Part shown: piece after piece, positions 18,420 to 27,929 of the stretch | Position numbering within the stretch: the first letter of the stretch is position 1 | Layout: each line of letters starts with the position of its first letter | Assembly (NCBI RefSeq): GCF_014697615.1 | Contig: NZ_JACJSD010000015.1 | Span: 1-64,000 of the forward strand | From: Nostoc sp. FACHB-280 | GTDB taxonomy: Bacteria > Cyanobacteriota > Cyanobacteriia > Cyanobacteriales > Nostocaceae | Length of the DNA stretch: 64,000 nucleotides | Direction: 5' to 3' | Position numbers and translations under genes: made by a program | The notes under the pieces: generated by a model | Database searches by the model: none | Seen by the model: the letters and a program-made list of their open reading frames with translations, nothing else | Told to the model about the DNA's origin: nothing

Positions 18420-19505
18420 TTAAGCTACGGTTGCTGTTTGTCTTTCTAGTCGTTGGACTTCTTGACGCACTAAAGGAATTACATCTCGACCATAAGCGAT
18501 CGCATCTTCCACTGGGTCAAAACCACGAATCAAGAGTGTTGTGACCCCAGCTTTGTAGTAATCAAATAATGATTCTGCTACTTGTTCTGGAGTCCCAACC
18601 AAGGCTGTAGTATTACCCCGCGCACCCGTAGCAGCTGCAATTGGTGTCCATAAACGCTTATCGTGGATTTCCCTTTCTTTGGCAAAGTCCAACAAACGCA
18701 AGGAACCCACAGCTTCAGGTACTGCCGGAGCCTGACCACGAATTTCATTAATCCGCGAGAGAATATAATGGGCTTTTTCCCAGGCCTTTGCTTCGGTTTC
18801 GCCTAAAATTGGACGCAAGGAAATACTGAAACGTAAATCTTTTCCTGGCGGTGCTGCGGCTTTGACTTCAGCAATGCGTTGTTTAATTGCAGCTATGGGT
18901 TCTCCCCAAAACGCATAAACATTACTGTGCTTTGCACCTACACCCACAGCTGCACCAGAAGCACCACCAAAATATATAGGAATATGTGGTTGCTGTAAGG
19001 GTTTAACATCCGAAAATGCGCCTTTGAATTGGTAAAACTCGCCTTCATAATCGAAAGGTTCTTGGCTTGTCCATACTCGTCGCACAACATCAAGATATTC
19101 ATCAGTTCGACGATAGCGAGTATCATGGTCAAGCCAGTCACCATCACGCTGTTGTTCAGCATCACTACCACCAGTAATAATATGTACGGCAACACGACCA
19201 TTGCTAAAGTGATCTAATGTAGCTAATTTACGTGCGGCTAAAGAAGGAGACACAAAACCCGGTCTATGAGCCAGTAAAAACTTGAGTCGTTCTGTTGCAG
19301 CCGCCACATAACTAACAACATTAAAGCCATCTGGCCCTGTGGAACTATAACCAACTAGCACCCTGTCAAAGCCCCCATCTTCATGGACTTTGGCAAAGTT
19401 ACGCACATAGTTTAAATCTATGCTTCCCCCCGTAATTGATACGGTTGGGCTATGTAACTCTGACGCATTTCGCGTACCAATCATGCCAATAAATTCAACA
19501 GGCAT
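18420..19505 (-). CDS. ssuD: alkanesulfonate monooxygenase, SsuD-like (LLM flavin family)
   Basis: 361 residues in the bacterial-luciferase-like monooxygenase family. SsuD uses FMNH2 and O2 to turn alkanesulfonates into aldehyde plus sulfite. Family landmarks are FLLAHRPGFVSPSLAARKLA, the phosphate-binding IITGGSDAE, the DHDTRYRRTDEY segment and IPIYFGGASG. The gene is 55 bases downstream of an SsuA-like binding protein, the usual ssuA-ssuD pairing. The required flavin reductase (SsuE type) is not seen in this window. Start ATG at 19505 is preceded by GGAG. Confidence 0.85.
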   Translation of the reverse strand: MPVEFIGMIGTRNASELHSPTVSITGGSIDLNYVRNFAKVHEDGGFDRVLVGYSSTGPDGFNVVSYVAAATERLKFLLAHRPGFVSPSLAARKLATLDHFSNGRVAVHIITGGSDAEQQRDGDWLDHDTRYRRTDEYLDVVRRVWTSQEPFDYEGEFYQFKGAFSDVKPLQQPHIPIYFGGASGAAVGVGAKHSNVYAFWGEPIAAIKQRIAEVKAAAPPGKDLRFSISLRPILGETEAKAWEKAHYILSRINEIRGQAPAVPEAVGSLRLLDFAKEREIHDKRLWTPIAAATGARGNTTALVGTPEQVAESLFDYYKAGVTTLLIRGFDPVEDAIAYGRDVIPLVRQEVQRLERQTATVA

Positions 19506-19560
19506 AAATATCTTTACTCCAAGTTATTAATCATGAGTCAAAAATTCTTCTCCCCCTACC

Positions 19561-20637
19561 TCACCTAGAAGCAGTAGTTCCCAAGGGACACACAGATGCA
19601 GCAATATCTACTTTTTGGGGAATAATTTTTTGTTCTAATAACCAATCAGCAGTTTTCTGGAGTTTGGCAACATCTTCACTGTTGGGAAATACGTAAGACT
19701 CTGGGCCGCGATTTTGAGTTACTTGTTTGGCTACTGCATCCGAAAGTTTTAATTCTTTAACTAAAAAATCTGATGCGGCATTAGTATTTTTATTTAGCCA
19801 GTCACCATCTTCACTTAAAGCAGTCAGCGCAGCTTTAACTGCTACAGGGTTTTCTTTCGCTGCATCACCACGCACAACCATAATGCCGTAGGTAGGTGCA
19901 GGGTGTGTAGTAGTAATTCTTCTGGCTTTATGTTCTAATTCGGCAATAGAAATATAAGGTTCCCACACAGCCCAACCATCAACAGAGCCTTGATATAACG
20001 CAGGTGCAGCGTCATTTGGTGATAGATAAACTCGCTGGACTTTCTCTTTAGGAATCTTTTCTTTTTCCAAAACTTTTAATAGTAAATATTCGCCTGCGCC
20101 ACCTTGATTCACTGCAACTTTTTTACCGACTAAATCAGCAGGTTTACGAATAGTAGAATCACCACGAACAACGATCGCACTGCTCAAAGAATCGGGACTC
20201 GGACGCTGTACAGAACCAATACAAAGAGGTTGTCCCGCCGCAATTCCAGAGATGGTAGGAATATCACCACACCCGCCAATATCGGCTCGATTACCATTAA
20301 GAGAACTTAATAGCGTAGCACAACGATCAAATGGGCCACTCCATTCAACTTTAATATTTTGTGCTGTTAACTGACGCTCTAACTCACCTCTTTGACGGGC
20401 TAGGGGAATAATCCCACCTTTTTGGTAGCCCAAGCGAATGACATTGTTTTTCTCTGTTGTTTTGGTAGCAACAGTATTTGAATTTGAGGTTGTATCGGAC
20501 TTAGCTGAGACATTAGTAGCTGTTTGTTGGCTGCAACTAGAAGCGATTAGTCCTAAAAAAGAAGCTGCGATCGCTAATATCTTACCAGCAGAATATTTTT
20601 GTGTATCCGCAAAGCGGGGGTCTTGGCAATTGTTCAC
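19561..20637 (-). CDS. ssuA: aliphatic sulfonate ABC transporter substrate-binding lipoprotein (SsuA-like)
   Basis: 358 residues. A long leader ends in a lipobox with Cys35 (IASSCS). The mature part has VIRLGYQKGGIIPLARQRGELE, the RADIGGCGDIPTISGIAAGQP region, and TIRKPADLVGKKVAVNQGGAG, all typical of SsuA/TauA-type binding proteins. It is the first gene of a run with ssuD-like, cysteine-dioxygenase-like, aldolase-like, a second SsuA-like and an SfnB-like gene. A candidate sulfur-response element lies about 80-96 bases before the start. Of the four SsuA-like genes here, this one has the most canonical context for alkanesulfonate uptake. Confidence 0.85.
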   Translation of the reverse strand: MNNCQDPRFADTQKYSAGKILAIAASFLGLIASSCSQQTATNVSAKSDTTSNSNTVATKTTEKNNVIRLGYQKGGIIPLARQRGELERQLTAQNIKVEWSGPFDRCATLLSSLNGNRADIGGCGDIPTISGIAAGQPLCIGSVQRPSPDSLSSAIVVRGDSTIRKPADLVGKKVAVNQGGAGEYLLLKVLEKEKIPKEKVQRVYLSPNDAAPALYQGSVDGWAVWEPYISIAELEHKARRITTTHPAPTYGIMVVRGDAAKENPVAVKAALTALSEDGDWLNKNTNAASDFLVKELKLSDAVAKQVTQNRGPESYVFPNSEDVAKLQKTADWLLEQKIIPQKVDIAASVCPLGTTASR

Positions 20638-20715
20638 TACAATTTACTCCTTGATGTCAATTTTTAGGAGTTTAAGCAGCCATTATTGATGATGATAGCG
20701 ACTTAAATACATTAA

Positions 20716-20733
20716 ATCGACCGATTTACCGTA
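20716..20733 (-). promoter_or_regulatory. candidate sulfur-response element upstream of ssuA-like gene
   Basis: The minus strand reads TACGGTAAATCGGTCGAT, an imperfect direct repeat (CGGTAAAT then CGGTCGAT). It differs by one base from the element at 35360-35377 and lies 79-96 bases before the ssuA-like start. Confidence 0.55.
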
Positions 20734-20837
20734 TTTAATAAAAATCAGCATACCATTTTTCGATAGACTACCCAAACCAAATCAATATTTCTTTATCTCT
20801 GAAGCAGAGAATAAAACCTTGGCACGACACATTTTTG

Positions 20838-21686
20838 CTAAAAAACTGGTACAAGCCTACCCTTATATTCCTGATTGATAAAATCTTTGACTTTAGGGTT
20901 AACTAGTAGCTTGTTTAACTTTTGAATCTTGGCTTCATTTTCTCGACCCTGCAACGTCACGAACGCCAGCGCATATTTTTTATCTTTGGCTGTTTCCTGA
21001 CCCATAGAATTAGGTTCTATCCCCGCCAGCGCAACAGTTTGAGCCGAAGATACAATAAAATCTACGTCATTAATGGCGCGGACTACTTGTACACCTTCGA
21101 CTTCTTTGATTCGCAAGTTTTTGGGATTAGCAGCAATATCTCTGCGGGTCACAAATTGTGGAGCATTTTCTTTTAACTTAATTAGACCATTTGCTGCTAA
21201 TAATCGCAATCCTCGGTCGTTATTGATGACATCATTCGCAATGGTGACGGTTGCATTTTGCGGAATTTCGCCGACTGATTTGAGATTTTTTGAGAAAAGA
21301 CCAAGTGTGTTTAAATAAACTGTATTTAATGCTACTAAATTTATTTTCAATTCCTTCACAGCATTATTCATAAATGGTCTGTGCTGAAAGAAATTGGCAT
21401 CAATTACCTTATCTCTCAAGGCGGTGTTGGGTTGTATCCAGTCATTAAAGGTAACAACTTGAATTTCTAAGCCTTCTGCTGCGGCAAGATTATTATTGAC
21501 AAATTTCAAGATATCCTGAGAGACTATACCGGTTACGCCGACTTTAATGATTTCTTTTTGCTCTTTTTGGCTAATTGTCTGCGTACTATTATTAGATTCT
21601 TGGGTTGCGGGTTGGCTACAACTGGCAAAAACTAAAGAAGCAGTTAGGGAACCTAAAGCTGTTAAGAAAAATCTGCGTGTATTCAT
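20838..21686 (-). CDS. metQ: MetQ/NlpA-family substrate-binding lipoprotein
   Basis: 282 residues. An N-terminal MNTRRFFLTALGS leader ends in a lipobox at Cys23. The mature part shows the MetQ pattern: IKVGVTG near the start, ANFFQHRPFMNN, NDVINNDRGLRLL and a C-terminal VNPKVKDFINQEYKG. MetQ proteins deliver D- or L-methionine, or related sulfur compounds, to MetNI. It lies about 250 bases downstream of MetI on the same strand, with a dispersed repeat in between. It is one of four MetQ-type genes in the island, so the ligands probably differ. Confidence 0.85.
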   Translation of the reverse strand: MNTRRFFLTALGSLTASLVFASCSQPATQESNNSTQTISQKEQKEIIKVGVTGIVSQDILKFVNNNLAAAEGLEIQVVTFNDWIQPNTALRDKVIDANFFQHRPFMNNAVKELKINLVALNTVYLNTLGLFSKNLKSVGEIPQNATVTIANDVINNDRGLRLLAANGLIKLKENAPQFVTRRDIAANPKNLRIKEVEGVQVVRAINDVDFIVSSAQTVALAGIEPNSMGQETAKDKKYALAFVTLQGRENEAKIQKLNKLLVNPKVKDFINQEYKGRLVPVF

Positions 21687-21821
21687 AAAAATTTTAATTA
21701 AGAATGATGATGGGAATTTCTGCTGAATATGGGATTTTTAACGTAAAGGTACGCGGAGGTTTGATGAAGAGATTGTTATACCAATTCTGTGTGAAGTTGC
21801 GCTTAATTAAGAAACGAACCG

Positions 21822-21853
21822 CATAGACGCGGTAGCGGCTTCCCGCAGGGTAG
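21822..21853 (-). repeat. dispersed repeat, copy 2
   Basis: The reverse complement matches 9977-10008 at 31 of 32 bases. It lies between metI-like and metQ-like genes, within a potential operon. Confidence 0.8.
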
Positions 21854-21934
21854 AGCGCAAAGTACGCGAAGAGAAGAAAAGAATAAGAGAGAGTTTGGCG
21901 CAGTTTTGTAAAGAAATGGTTTTACGGTTTTTGT

Positions 21935-22591
21935 TTAGCGTTTTCGCATACGTTGGGCAATTAAATCACCTAAGAATTGAATAATTTGCACCAATGCAAT
22001 TAAAACTACAATGGTAGAAAACATTACCCCTACATCAAAACGTTGGTAGCCGTATTGAATTGCTAAATTACCTAATCCACCGCCACCTACAGCCCCAGCC
22101 ATTGCAGAGGAGTTAAGTAAACTCACGATTAAAATTGTCATCCCTAATATCAGTGAGGGGAAGGCTTCAGGAATCAATACTTTAAGAACAATTTGCCAAT
22201 AATTGCATCCCATTGCTTGGGCGGCTTCAATGAGTCCCTTATCAACCTCTAAAATGCTGGTTTCTGCAATGCGTCCAAAAAATGGAATGGCAGCGAGGGT
22301 AAGAGGAACTAAGGCGGCAGTGCTACCGATGGAAGTACCAACAATTAAGCGGGTGAGTGGTGTTAAAACGACAAGCAGAATAATAAACGGAAATGACCGT
22401 CCCGTATTCACGATCGCACCCAATACTTTATGCAGTTGGGGAAAATCCAGCAAGTTACCGGGGCCTGTCATCACTAAAAATAAACCTAACGGCAAGCCTA
22501 AAACTATGGCAACTAGGGCAGATATCCCAACCATATAAAAAGTTTCACTAGTGGCTTGCAATAAGCTTTGGAGTAATTCTTGTCCTTGCAT
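21935..22591 (-). CDS. metI: methionine-type ABC transporter permease MetI
   Basis: 218 residues, the usual MetI size, with about five membrane segments. The EAA loop that contacts the ATPase is clear (EAAQAMGCNYWQIVLKVLIPEA as a continuous helix-loop, residues about 142-163), and an N-terminal TFYMVGISALVAIVLGLPLG matches MetI. It is the only MetI-type permease in the window, so it probably serves all four MetQ-type binding proteins together with the MetN ATPase at 28799, which lies about 6 kb away across unrelated oxygenase genes. Confidence 0.85.
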   Translation of the reverse strand: MQGQELLQSLLQATSETFYMVGISALVAIVLGLPLGLFLVMTGPGNLLDFPQLHKVLGAIVNTGRSFPFIILLVVLTPLTRLIVGTSIGSTAALVPLTLAAIPFFGRIAETSILEVDKGLIEAAQAMGCNYWQIVLKVLIPEAFPSLILGMTILIVSLLNSSAMAGAVGGGGLGNLAIQYGYQRFDVGVMFSTIVVLIALVQIIQFLGDLIAQRMRKR

Positions 22592-22640
22592 CTTTTCAGA
22601 AGGGTGTAAGGGTTTAGGGCTGTGAGGGTGTAGGGTTTGA

Positions 22641-23834
22641 TTAAAGTCTTAGACCAGCCTGCTTCAATAGTGGTAGAACGCGCTTACCAAATAAATCTAA
22701 ATCCGGCTCGAAATCGTAAAAAGCTATCTGGAAACCATCAACACCAGCTTTATTGAGTTGCACAAGTTGTTCGGTGATTTGTTCTGGCGAACCAATGAGT
22801 TGCACATTACCACCGATCGCACTACCAACGCTATGACGCAGATTTCCCTTTTTATGCCCTCTCCAAGCGTGTGCATCGCTGCTAACAAGGGAACGTCCCG
22901 CAATTGATTCATGATCAGCCTGATCAACAATGGCTTGGGCATATTCTTCTGCCTCTTTTTCCGTTTCTCGCAAAACAATCAACGGATTTAGCAGCGTGCG
23001 GACTTGTCTACCTTGAGCGATCGCAGATTGTTTCACCCGTTCTGTATGGGCGGGTAAGGATGACAAAGCACTGTCTATATCTCCGCCAGCCGGACTGGTA
23101 ATAAACACAATATCAGAATGGCGGCCTGCAAACTCGATACCCGCATCTGAACCAGTGGCGTTAACTAAAACAGGACGACCATAAAGCGGACGAGGGCTAA
23201 TGTAAGCATCTTTGAACTGCCAAGAGCTTTTTTGACTCTGGTAAGAAAAGTTCTCGGTTTCTGACCAAAGTCTCTTTAAGACAGTGACAAACTCATCCGC
23301 CATTTCATAGCGGCGATCGTGTTCGATTTGACTCCAACCGAACAATTCATGCTCATAAGCCCGGTGTCCGGTGACAACGTTAATTCCCCACCGACCTTTG
23401 GAAATGTGGTCTAATGTCGCCCCAAATTTAGCTAAATGAATGGGATGCCAAGGCCCATAAAGAACGTGAATAGTAGAAATTAAGAGAATCCGCGAAGTCA
23501 TCCCAGCTAGAGAAGCTGTTGCAATGAAGGCATCTAAACCCGCTTCCGTGCGAGTCGGCCCCTGTCCACCCTTGGGTTGCCATGTAGAATAACCAAAAAC
23601 GAGGTCAAATCCCAATTCCTCAGCCTTTTGGGTCAACTTGGCATTATAGTCAAACGACCAATCGGTAGTGCGAGGTAAATATGATGAACTCCAGCCACCG
23701 TGATGAATTGGTAAGAATAACCCTAGTAATACAGGCTGTTTCAGAGCTTGGGATAATGGACTATCAGGATAGTCTGTGGGAGAGGCGATCGCTTTTATCT
23801 CCGTTCTGACAGCAGTAGTATCAATTACGCTCAT
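22641..23834 (-). CDS. LLM-class FMN-dependent monooxygenase (SfnG/SsuD-like)
   Basis: 397 residues. The barrel landmarks are LGLFLPIHHGGWSSSY, TTDWSFDYNAKLTQKAEELGFD (shared in style with SfnG), the phosphate-binding WGINVVTGHRA, EHDRRYEMADEF and RPVLVNATGSDAG. SfnG converts dimethyl sulfone to methanesulfinate with FMNH2. Relative to SsuD this protein carries an extra N-terminal leader of about 35 residues. It is transcribed before MetI and after an SfnB/DszC-like enzyme, so the pair could form a sulfone-to-sulfite route. The exact substrate is not defined by sequence. Confidence 0.75.
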   Translation of the reverse strand: MSVIDTTAVRTEIKAIASPTDYPDSPLSQALKQPVLLGLFLPIHHGGWSSSYLPRTTDWSFDYNAKLTQKAEELGFDLVFGYSTWQPKGGQGPTRTEAGLDAFIATASLAGMTSRILLISTIHVLYGPWHPIHLAKFGATLDHISKGRWGINVVTGHRAYEHELFGWSQIEHDRRYEMADEFVTVLKRLWSETENFSYQSQKSSWQFKDAYISPRPLYGRPVLVNATGSDAGIEFAGRHSDIVFITSPAGGDIDSALSSLPAHTERVKQSAIAQGRQVRTLLNPLIVLRETEKEAEEYAQAIVDQADHESIAGRSLVSSDAHAWRGHKKGNLRHSVGSAIGGNVQLIGSPEQITEQLVQLNKAGVDGFQIAFYDFEPDLDLFGKRVLPLLKQAGLRL

Positions 23835-23922
23835 AGTTAAATTTCACAAATAAAAGTCTTGTTAAGAAAGGGTGTGGGGGTGTAGGGGCAATACATTTCG
23901 GTGAACATTTCTATCTTGTTCA

Positions 23923-24099
23923 GATCCCCCCAACCCCCCTTTTTAAGGGGGGCTATATGGCGATTTTCACTTGGGTAGAATACAAATTCATCCGCGTTCA
24001 TCTGCGGTTAATTATTTTCTCTTGTAGCTCACTGAGTGGAGAATCGCTATAACTTTCTTTTACCCCCTTTTTAAGGGGGTCGCCGTAGGCGGGGGGATC
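23923..24099. repeat. composite C/G-run palindromic repeat
   Basis: Terminal inverted repeats GATCCCCCC and GGGGGGATC bracket two CCCCC-TTTTTAA-GGGGG hairpins. The inside resembles the element at 7212-7284. It fills the space between the SfnG-like and SfnB-like genes, and CCCTACAC octamers follow up to 24140. Confidence 0.6.
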
Positions 24100-24142
24100 T
24101 AATCTTCCCCCTACACCCCTACACCCTTAAACCCCTACACCC

Positions 24143-25381
24143 CTAAAAGAATCCTCTCTGCGGCAACGGTGTACCATTTATCTCATAGTCGCCAATCGCA
24201 CGCGCCTTAAAGTGATTGGGATTATGTGAGGATAAAGTACGGGCATTGCGCCAGTGACGGTCAAAGTTTGAGCTTTTCTTGGTTGTGGAAGCCCCGCCGA
24301 CTTCAAATAGTAAGGTGGCTGAACGTAACGCTAAATCATCAACAATTAATTTGGCTTTGGCTGCATTCAAAGAAGTTTCTAACGCTACAGCCGTCTCTGC
24401 TTCTTCACCTTGGGCTTTAGCCGCAGGCAGGCGATCGAGTCCGTCGGCGGCGGCTAAAACGATCGCTTCTGCGGCAAAGGCATTGGCCGCAATTTGTCCG
24501 ACGGTTTGCTGTAAGATGGGGTCTTCTGCTGCTTGCTCGGATACAGCATGGTAAAAAGTCCGAGGACGTTTATGAACGAGGTTTGTGGCATCACGCAGCA
24601 CGCTACGAATAATGCCAGCGTTGATTGCCGTCAAAAATAATTGCGGGATGATATTGTATGGCAAATTGTCTTTGTCTGTGTCTGTCTCAAAAAATACTTC
24701 ACTTCTCTCAACACGGACATTAGTAAAGTTAGTTGTTCCTGTGCCTGTAAGCCTTTGACCAAAGCCATCCCAGTCATCTATAAGCTCAATTCCATCGCGG
24801 TTTGTCGGGATGAGAATAAACGCCGTAGTGCCATCTGGTACTAGTACACGCACAAAAATCAAGTCTGCATAAAGGCTGCCAGTGCTGTAATACTTCGTGC
24901 CATTCAGACGATAACCGTCGCCATCGGGTGTTAATTTTGTATTCACAACTTGACCACCGCCAGCCCGTTTAACTTCTAATTCGGTGGAAGCGAGGCCAAT
25001 AATTGCCCCATCAACTACTTCCTTTAGCCAGCGACGATTTCTTTCGGTGCGTTCTGAGCGCAAAATTCGCTCTGTGACAGAAAAATGATTCCGCACAATG
25101 TGAGCTACGTTCGGGTCAGCATCGCCTAACTTAATCACCACCTCAAATAATTCCCGCGCCGTGCTACCACCGCCACCTTCAGCAACGGGGATTCGTAATG
25201 CACCCAACCGAGAACGCCGGATTAATTCAACTACATCAAAAGGTAAGATGCGATCGCGGTCGCGTTCACTTGCTCCCAGAGCTATATGATCAAACAACTG
25301 CTGGAGTTCCGGTGAGTTAGTTCTGACTGGAGCCGAAAACTGGATTGTTGTATCTGCAACTTTTTCTAGACTTTTAATCAT
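24143..25381 (-). CDS. SfnB/DszC-like flavin monooxygenase (acyl-CoA dehydrogenase fold)
   Basis: 412 residues from the ATG at 25381, chosen because GGAG lies nine bases before it; an in-frame start at 25429 lacks one. It has the acyl-CoA dehydrogenase fold with LGALRIPVAEGGGG, GTKYYSTGSLYADLIFV, DDWDGFGQRLTGTGTTNF and a C-terminal NARTLSSHNP, a set of motifs typical of SfnB and DszC. These use reduced flavin and O2 to oxygenate sulfur compounds. It leads the unit with the SfnG-like enzyme, MetI and a MetQ. A candidate sulfur-response element lies about 333-350 bases upstream. Confidence 0.8.
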   Translation of the reverse strand: MIKSLEKVADTTIQFSAPVRTNSPELQQLFDHIALGASERDRDRILPFDVVELIRRSRLGALRIPVAEGGGGSTARELFEVVIKLGDADPNVAHIVRNHFSVTERILRSERTERNRRWLKEVVDGAIIGLASTELEVKRAGGGQVVNTKLTPDGDGYRLNGTKYYSTGSLYADLIFVRVLVPDGTTAFILIPTNRDGIELIDDWDGFGQRLTGTGTTNFTNVRVERSEVFFETDTDKDNLPYNIIPQLFLTAINAGIIRSVLRDATNLVHKRPRTFYHAVSEQAAEDPILQQTVGQIAANAFAAEAIVLAAADGLDRLPAAKAQGEEAETAVALETSLNAAKAKLIVDDLALRSATLLFEVGGASTTKKSSNFDRHWRNARTLSSHNPNHFKARAIGDYEINGTPLPQRGFF

Positions 25382-25506
25382 TATTTTTATCTCCGATGTA
25401 GAAAATCTATGTTGGCGAGTTGTAAGCAACTAGTACAGGTCGGCGTAAATAAACTTTCATCGCCCTTTTGCTGATTCGCCTAGAACACCAATTCAGTAAT
25501 CTTGAA

Positions 25507-25596
25507 AGAACCTCTCCCCCTACCCCTCTCCTACGAGGAGAGGGGAGTTTGGCTCCCCCTTCCCTCGTAGGGAAGGGGGCTGGGGGGTTAGGTTTG
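25507..25596. repeat. C/G-rich double-hairpin repeat
   Basis: Two adjacent palindromes: CCTCTCCTACGAGGAGAGG, then CCCTTCCCTCGTAGGGAAGGG, flanked by ACCCC- and GGGGT-type ends. It is the type of intergenic repeat common in Nostocales. The surrounding 509-base gap 25382-25890 also carries a candidate operator at 25714-25731 and CCCTGCC runs near 25830. Confidence 0.65.
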
Positions 25597-25713
25597 AGAG
25601 AAAGTTGCACACGGCGTTATATATGGAGAGAATGTCAAGAATGCTTTTATATCTGCGGCGATTACCTCTGGTAACAAATTTAAGTTAAGCTAAACACCAA
25701 GAAAGAACTAAAA

Positions 25714-25731
25714 ATCTACCAAAATACCGTA
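25714..25731 (-). promoter_or_regulatory. candidate sulfur-response element, divergent copy
   Basis: The minus strand reads TACGGTATTTTGGTAGAT, with the outer TACGGTA and GGTAGAT the same as the 35360-35377 element. It lies upstream of the SfnB-like gene (start 25381), at the unusually long distance of about 333 bases. Confidence 0.45.
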
Positions 25732-25890
25732 GATTAATAATCCTAAATTTTCCCTAAGTTGTCAATCTTTTAAGCTAATCGTCATTTAAATTGCACCATG
25801 TTCATGGTAATCAAAGCTGCAAACCCTCTCCCCTGCTCCCTGCCCCCTGCCCCCTGCGGTCTTAATTGGCTTTCTTAGATGCTTAACAGC

Positions 25891-26529
25891 TTATCCGCCC
25901 AAGGGCTGGCGTTGCTGATTGACCCATAACTGAACAGATGGCCGTTGCCATTGATGTTTAGCGTATGTCACCAAATTCTCTGGTACTGGGTCGCCATTCA
26001 AAATTAGGCGATGGAGTATGAGTGCGAGGTCAACATCGGCGATAGACCACTGACCAAAGAGGTTTTCTGTATTGGCAGATAGTAGTAACTCAGCAGCGAA
26101 GAACAATTTCTCGGCGGCTGTTTGCGCCTTTTGTGATAAAGGTGGCTTTGTTGCCCCGGAGAATATCACTTCAGTAGGACGCTCTTGTTTGATCGGGTTA
26201 AGATCGCTGCGTAGCCATGCTTGCACCTGACGCGCTCTGGCCCGATTTTGTGGTTCTGCTGGGTATAACGGAGTACCAGGAAAAACTTCATCAATGTATT
26301 CTGCGATCGCCGAAGACTCCGACAATGAGAATCCATCGTGAATTAAAGTCGGTACGCGGCTCGTCAAAGACTTAGTGGCAAAGCCTGGTTCATGCTGGGC
26401 TTTAGCCGCAAGGTCAATGGTCTGGATGTCGAATGACAGTCCTTTTTCATGCAGAGACACGAATGCCGACAGTGCATAAGGGCTGAGGTACTGAGTATCG
26501 ACATAGAGAAGGATAGATGTGGATGACAA
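25891..26529 (-). CDS. yfcF: glutathione transferase, YfcF family
   Basis: 212 residues. The thioredoxin-like N-domain includes the segment from SPYALSAFVSLHEKGLSFDI with an SP turn, and the helical domain has SLSESSAIAEYIDE (glutathione-binding), RARARQVQAWLRSDL and IADVDLALILHR. The pattern matches E. coli YfcF closely in order and spacing. YfcF-type enzymes have glutathione transferase or peroxidase-like activity. Its position directly after a DszA-like monooxygenase (32 bases) suggests thiol or conjugate handling in organosulfur breakdown, for example glutathione-linked C-S cleavage, which is inference. Confidence 0.85.
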   Translation of the reverse strand: MSSTSILLYVDTQYLSPYALSAFVSLHEKGLSFDIQTIDLAAKAQHEPGFATKSLTSRVPTLIHDGFSLSESSAIAEYIDEVFPGTPLYPAEPQNRARARQVQAWLRSDLNPIKQERPTEVIFSGATKPPLSQKAQTAAEKLFFAAELLLSANTENLFGQWSIADVDLALILHRLILNGDPVPENLVTYAKHQWQRPSVQLWVNQQRQPLGG

Positions 26530-26561
26530 TGTTTTCTCCTGTGAGGACTGTTGATTACTAA

Positions 26562-27911
26562 CTAAATCACTGCTGGCGATCGCTCTGATTGAAAGAAACG
26601 GTTAGCGGGGCGGGGAAGTCCCAGATTTTCCCGCAAAGTTGTTCCCTCATACTCGGTGCGGAAAATTCCCCGGCTTTGGAGTTCTGGCACAACCTTGTCA
26701 ACAAAATCATTCAACCCTTCCGGTAGATAAGGGAACATAATATTAAAGCCGTCCGAGCCTTCTTCCTTCAGCCATTGCTCCATTTCATCAGCGATGGTTT
26801 GGGGAGTTCCCACGAAAGCTAACCCGCCGTAACTGCCAACACGTTGCGCTAGTTGCCGAATGGTCAAGTTTTCACGCTGTGCTAAGGCGATGACTCTTTC
26901 CCGTGAAGAGTGTCCAGCATTGGTTGGGGGAATTTCTGGTAAGGGGCCATCAGGGTCGAAACCAGAAACATCGTAGCCCAGCGCACCATTTAAGCTGGCA
27001 ATTCCACTGTCATAATGTACGAGGCTATCTAAATAAACGCGCTTGGCTTGGGCTTCAGCAACGGTTTCCCCGACCACAACTAAAGCACCAGGTAAGATTT
27101 TTATACTATCGGGGTCACGTCCAATTGCTTTCGCCCGTCCTTTGATGTCTGCAAATAAAGCTTTGCCAGCCTCCAGATTACCAGCCGGCGCAAACACAGC
27201 CTCGGCAGTTTCGGCGGCTAATTGTCGTCCGGCTTCCGATGCACCCGCCTGGACAATTACAGGCCAGCCTTGGACAGGTCTTGCAATATTTAATGGCCCC
27301 CGCACCGAGAGATATTTGCCTTTGTGATTCAGAACGTGAAGCTTTTCGGGGTCAAAATAAATTCCGGCTTCCACATCCCGAACGAAGGCATCATCAGCAA
27401 AGGAATCCCAAAGCCCCGTAACCACATCATAAAATTCCCTCGCCCGACGGTAGCGTTCATCATGCTCTATCTCTTCTTCTAAATTAAAGTTGAGTGCTGC
27501 ATCGGGATTGGCTGTGGTGACGATGTTCCAGCCAGCGCGACCGCCACTGATATGGTCGAGAGAGGCAAAACGACGCGCGATGTGAAAGGGCGCGTCATAA
27601 GTTGTAGAAGCTGTAGCTACTAATCCGATGTGTTCGGTGACAGTAGAGAGGGCAGAAAGCAGAGTAAACGGCTCGAAAGATGTCACAGTATGACTGCGTT
27701 TCAGGGCATTTATGGGCATATTCAGCACGGCTAAGTGATCTGCCATGAAGAATGCGTCAAACTTGCCTGCTTCGAGTTTTTGGATGAATTTTTTCAGTGC
27801 TGGGAAGTTGAAATTAGCATCAGGTATAGCCCCAGGATAACGCCAAGCACCTGTATGGATGCTGACGGGGCGCATGAACGCACCTAGTTTTAATTGCTTT
27901 ATTCTACTCAT
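26562..27911 (-). CDS. LLM monooxygenase of the NtaA/SnaA/DszA family
   Basis: 449 residues, the length of the long luciferase-like class typified by nitrilotriacetate monooxygenase NtaA and dibenzothiophene sulfone monooxygenase DszA. Diagnostic blocks are LKLGAFMRPVSIHTGAWRYP, ADHLAVL, DHISGGRAGWNIVTTANPDAALNF, EHDERYRRAREFYDVVTGLWDS and PVIVQAGASEAGR. These enzymes need an external flavin reductase, which is not seen in the window. It is followed by yfcF and preceded by a MetQ-type gene. Together with the SfnB/DszC-like enzyme it parallels the first steps of sulfone cleavage, but the natural substrate is unknown. Confidence 0.83.
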   Translation of the reverse strand: MSRIKQLKLGAFMRPVSIHTGAWRYPGAIPDANFNFPALKKFIQKLEAGKFDAFFMADHLAVLNMPINALKRSHTVTSFEPFTLLSALSTVTEHIGLVATASTTYDAPFHIARRFASLDHISGGRAGWNIVTTANPDAALNFNLEEEIEHDERYRRAREFYDVVTGLWDSFADDAFVRDVEAGIYFDPEKLHVLNHKGKYLSVRGPLNIARPVQGWPVIVQAGASEAGRQLAAETAEAVFAPAGNLEAGKALFADIKGRAKAIGRDPDSIKILPGALVVVGETVAEAQAKRVYLDSLVHYDSGIASLNGALGYDVSGFDPDGPLPEIPPTNAGHSSRERVIALAQRENLTIRQLAQRVGSYGGLAFVGTPQTIADEMEQWLKEEGSDGFNIMFPYLPEGLNDFVDKVVPELQSRGIFRTEYEGTTLRENLGLPRPANRFFQSERSPAVI

Positions 27912-27929
27912 TATCCCTCCGTATCATGT

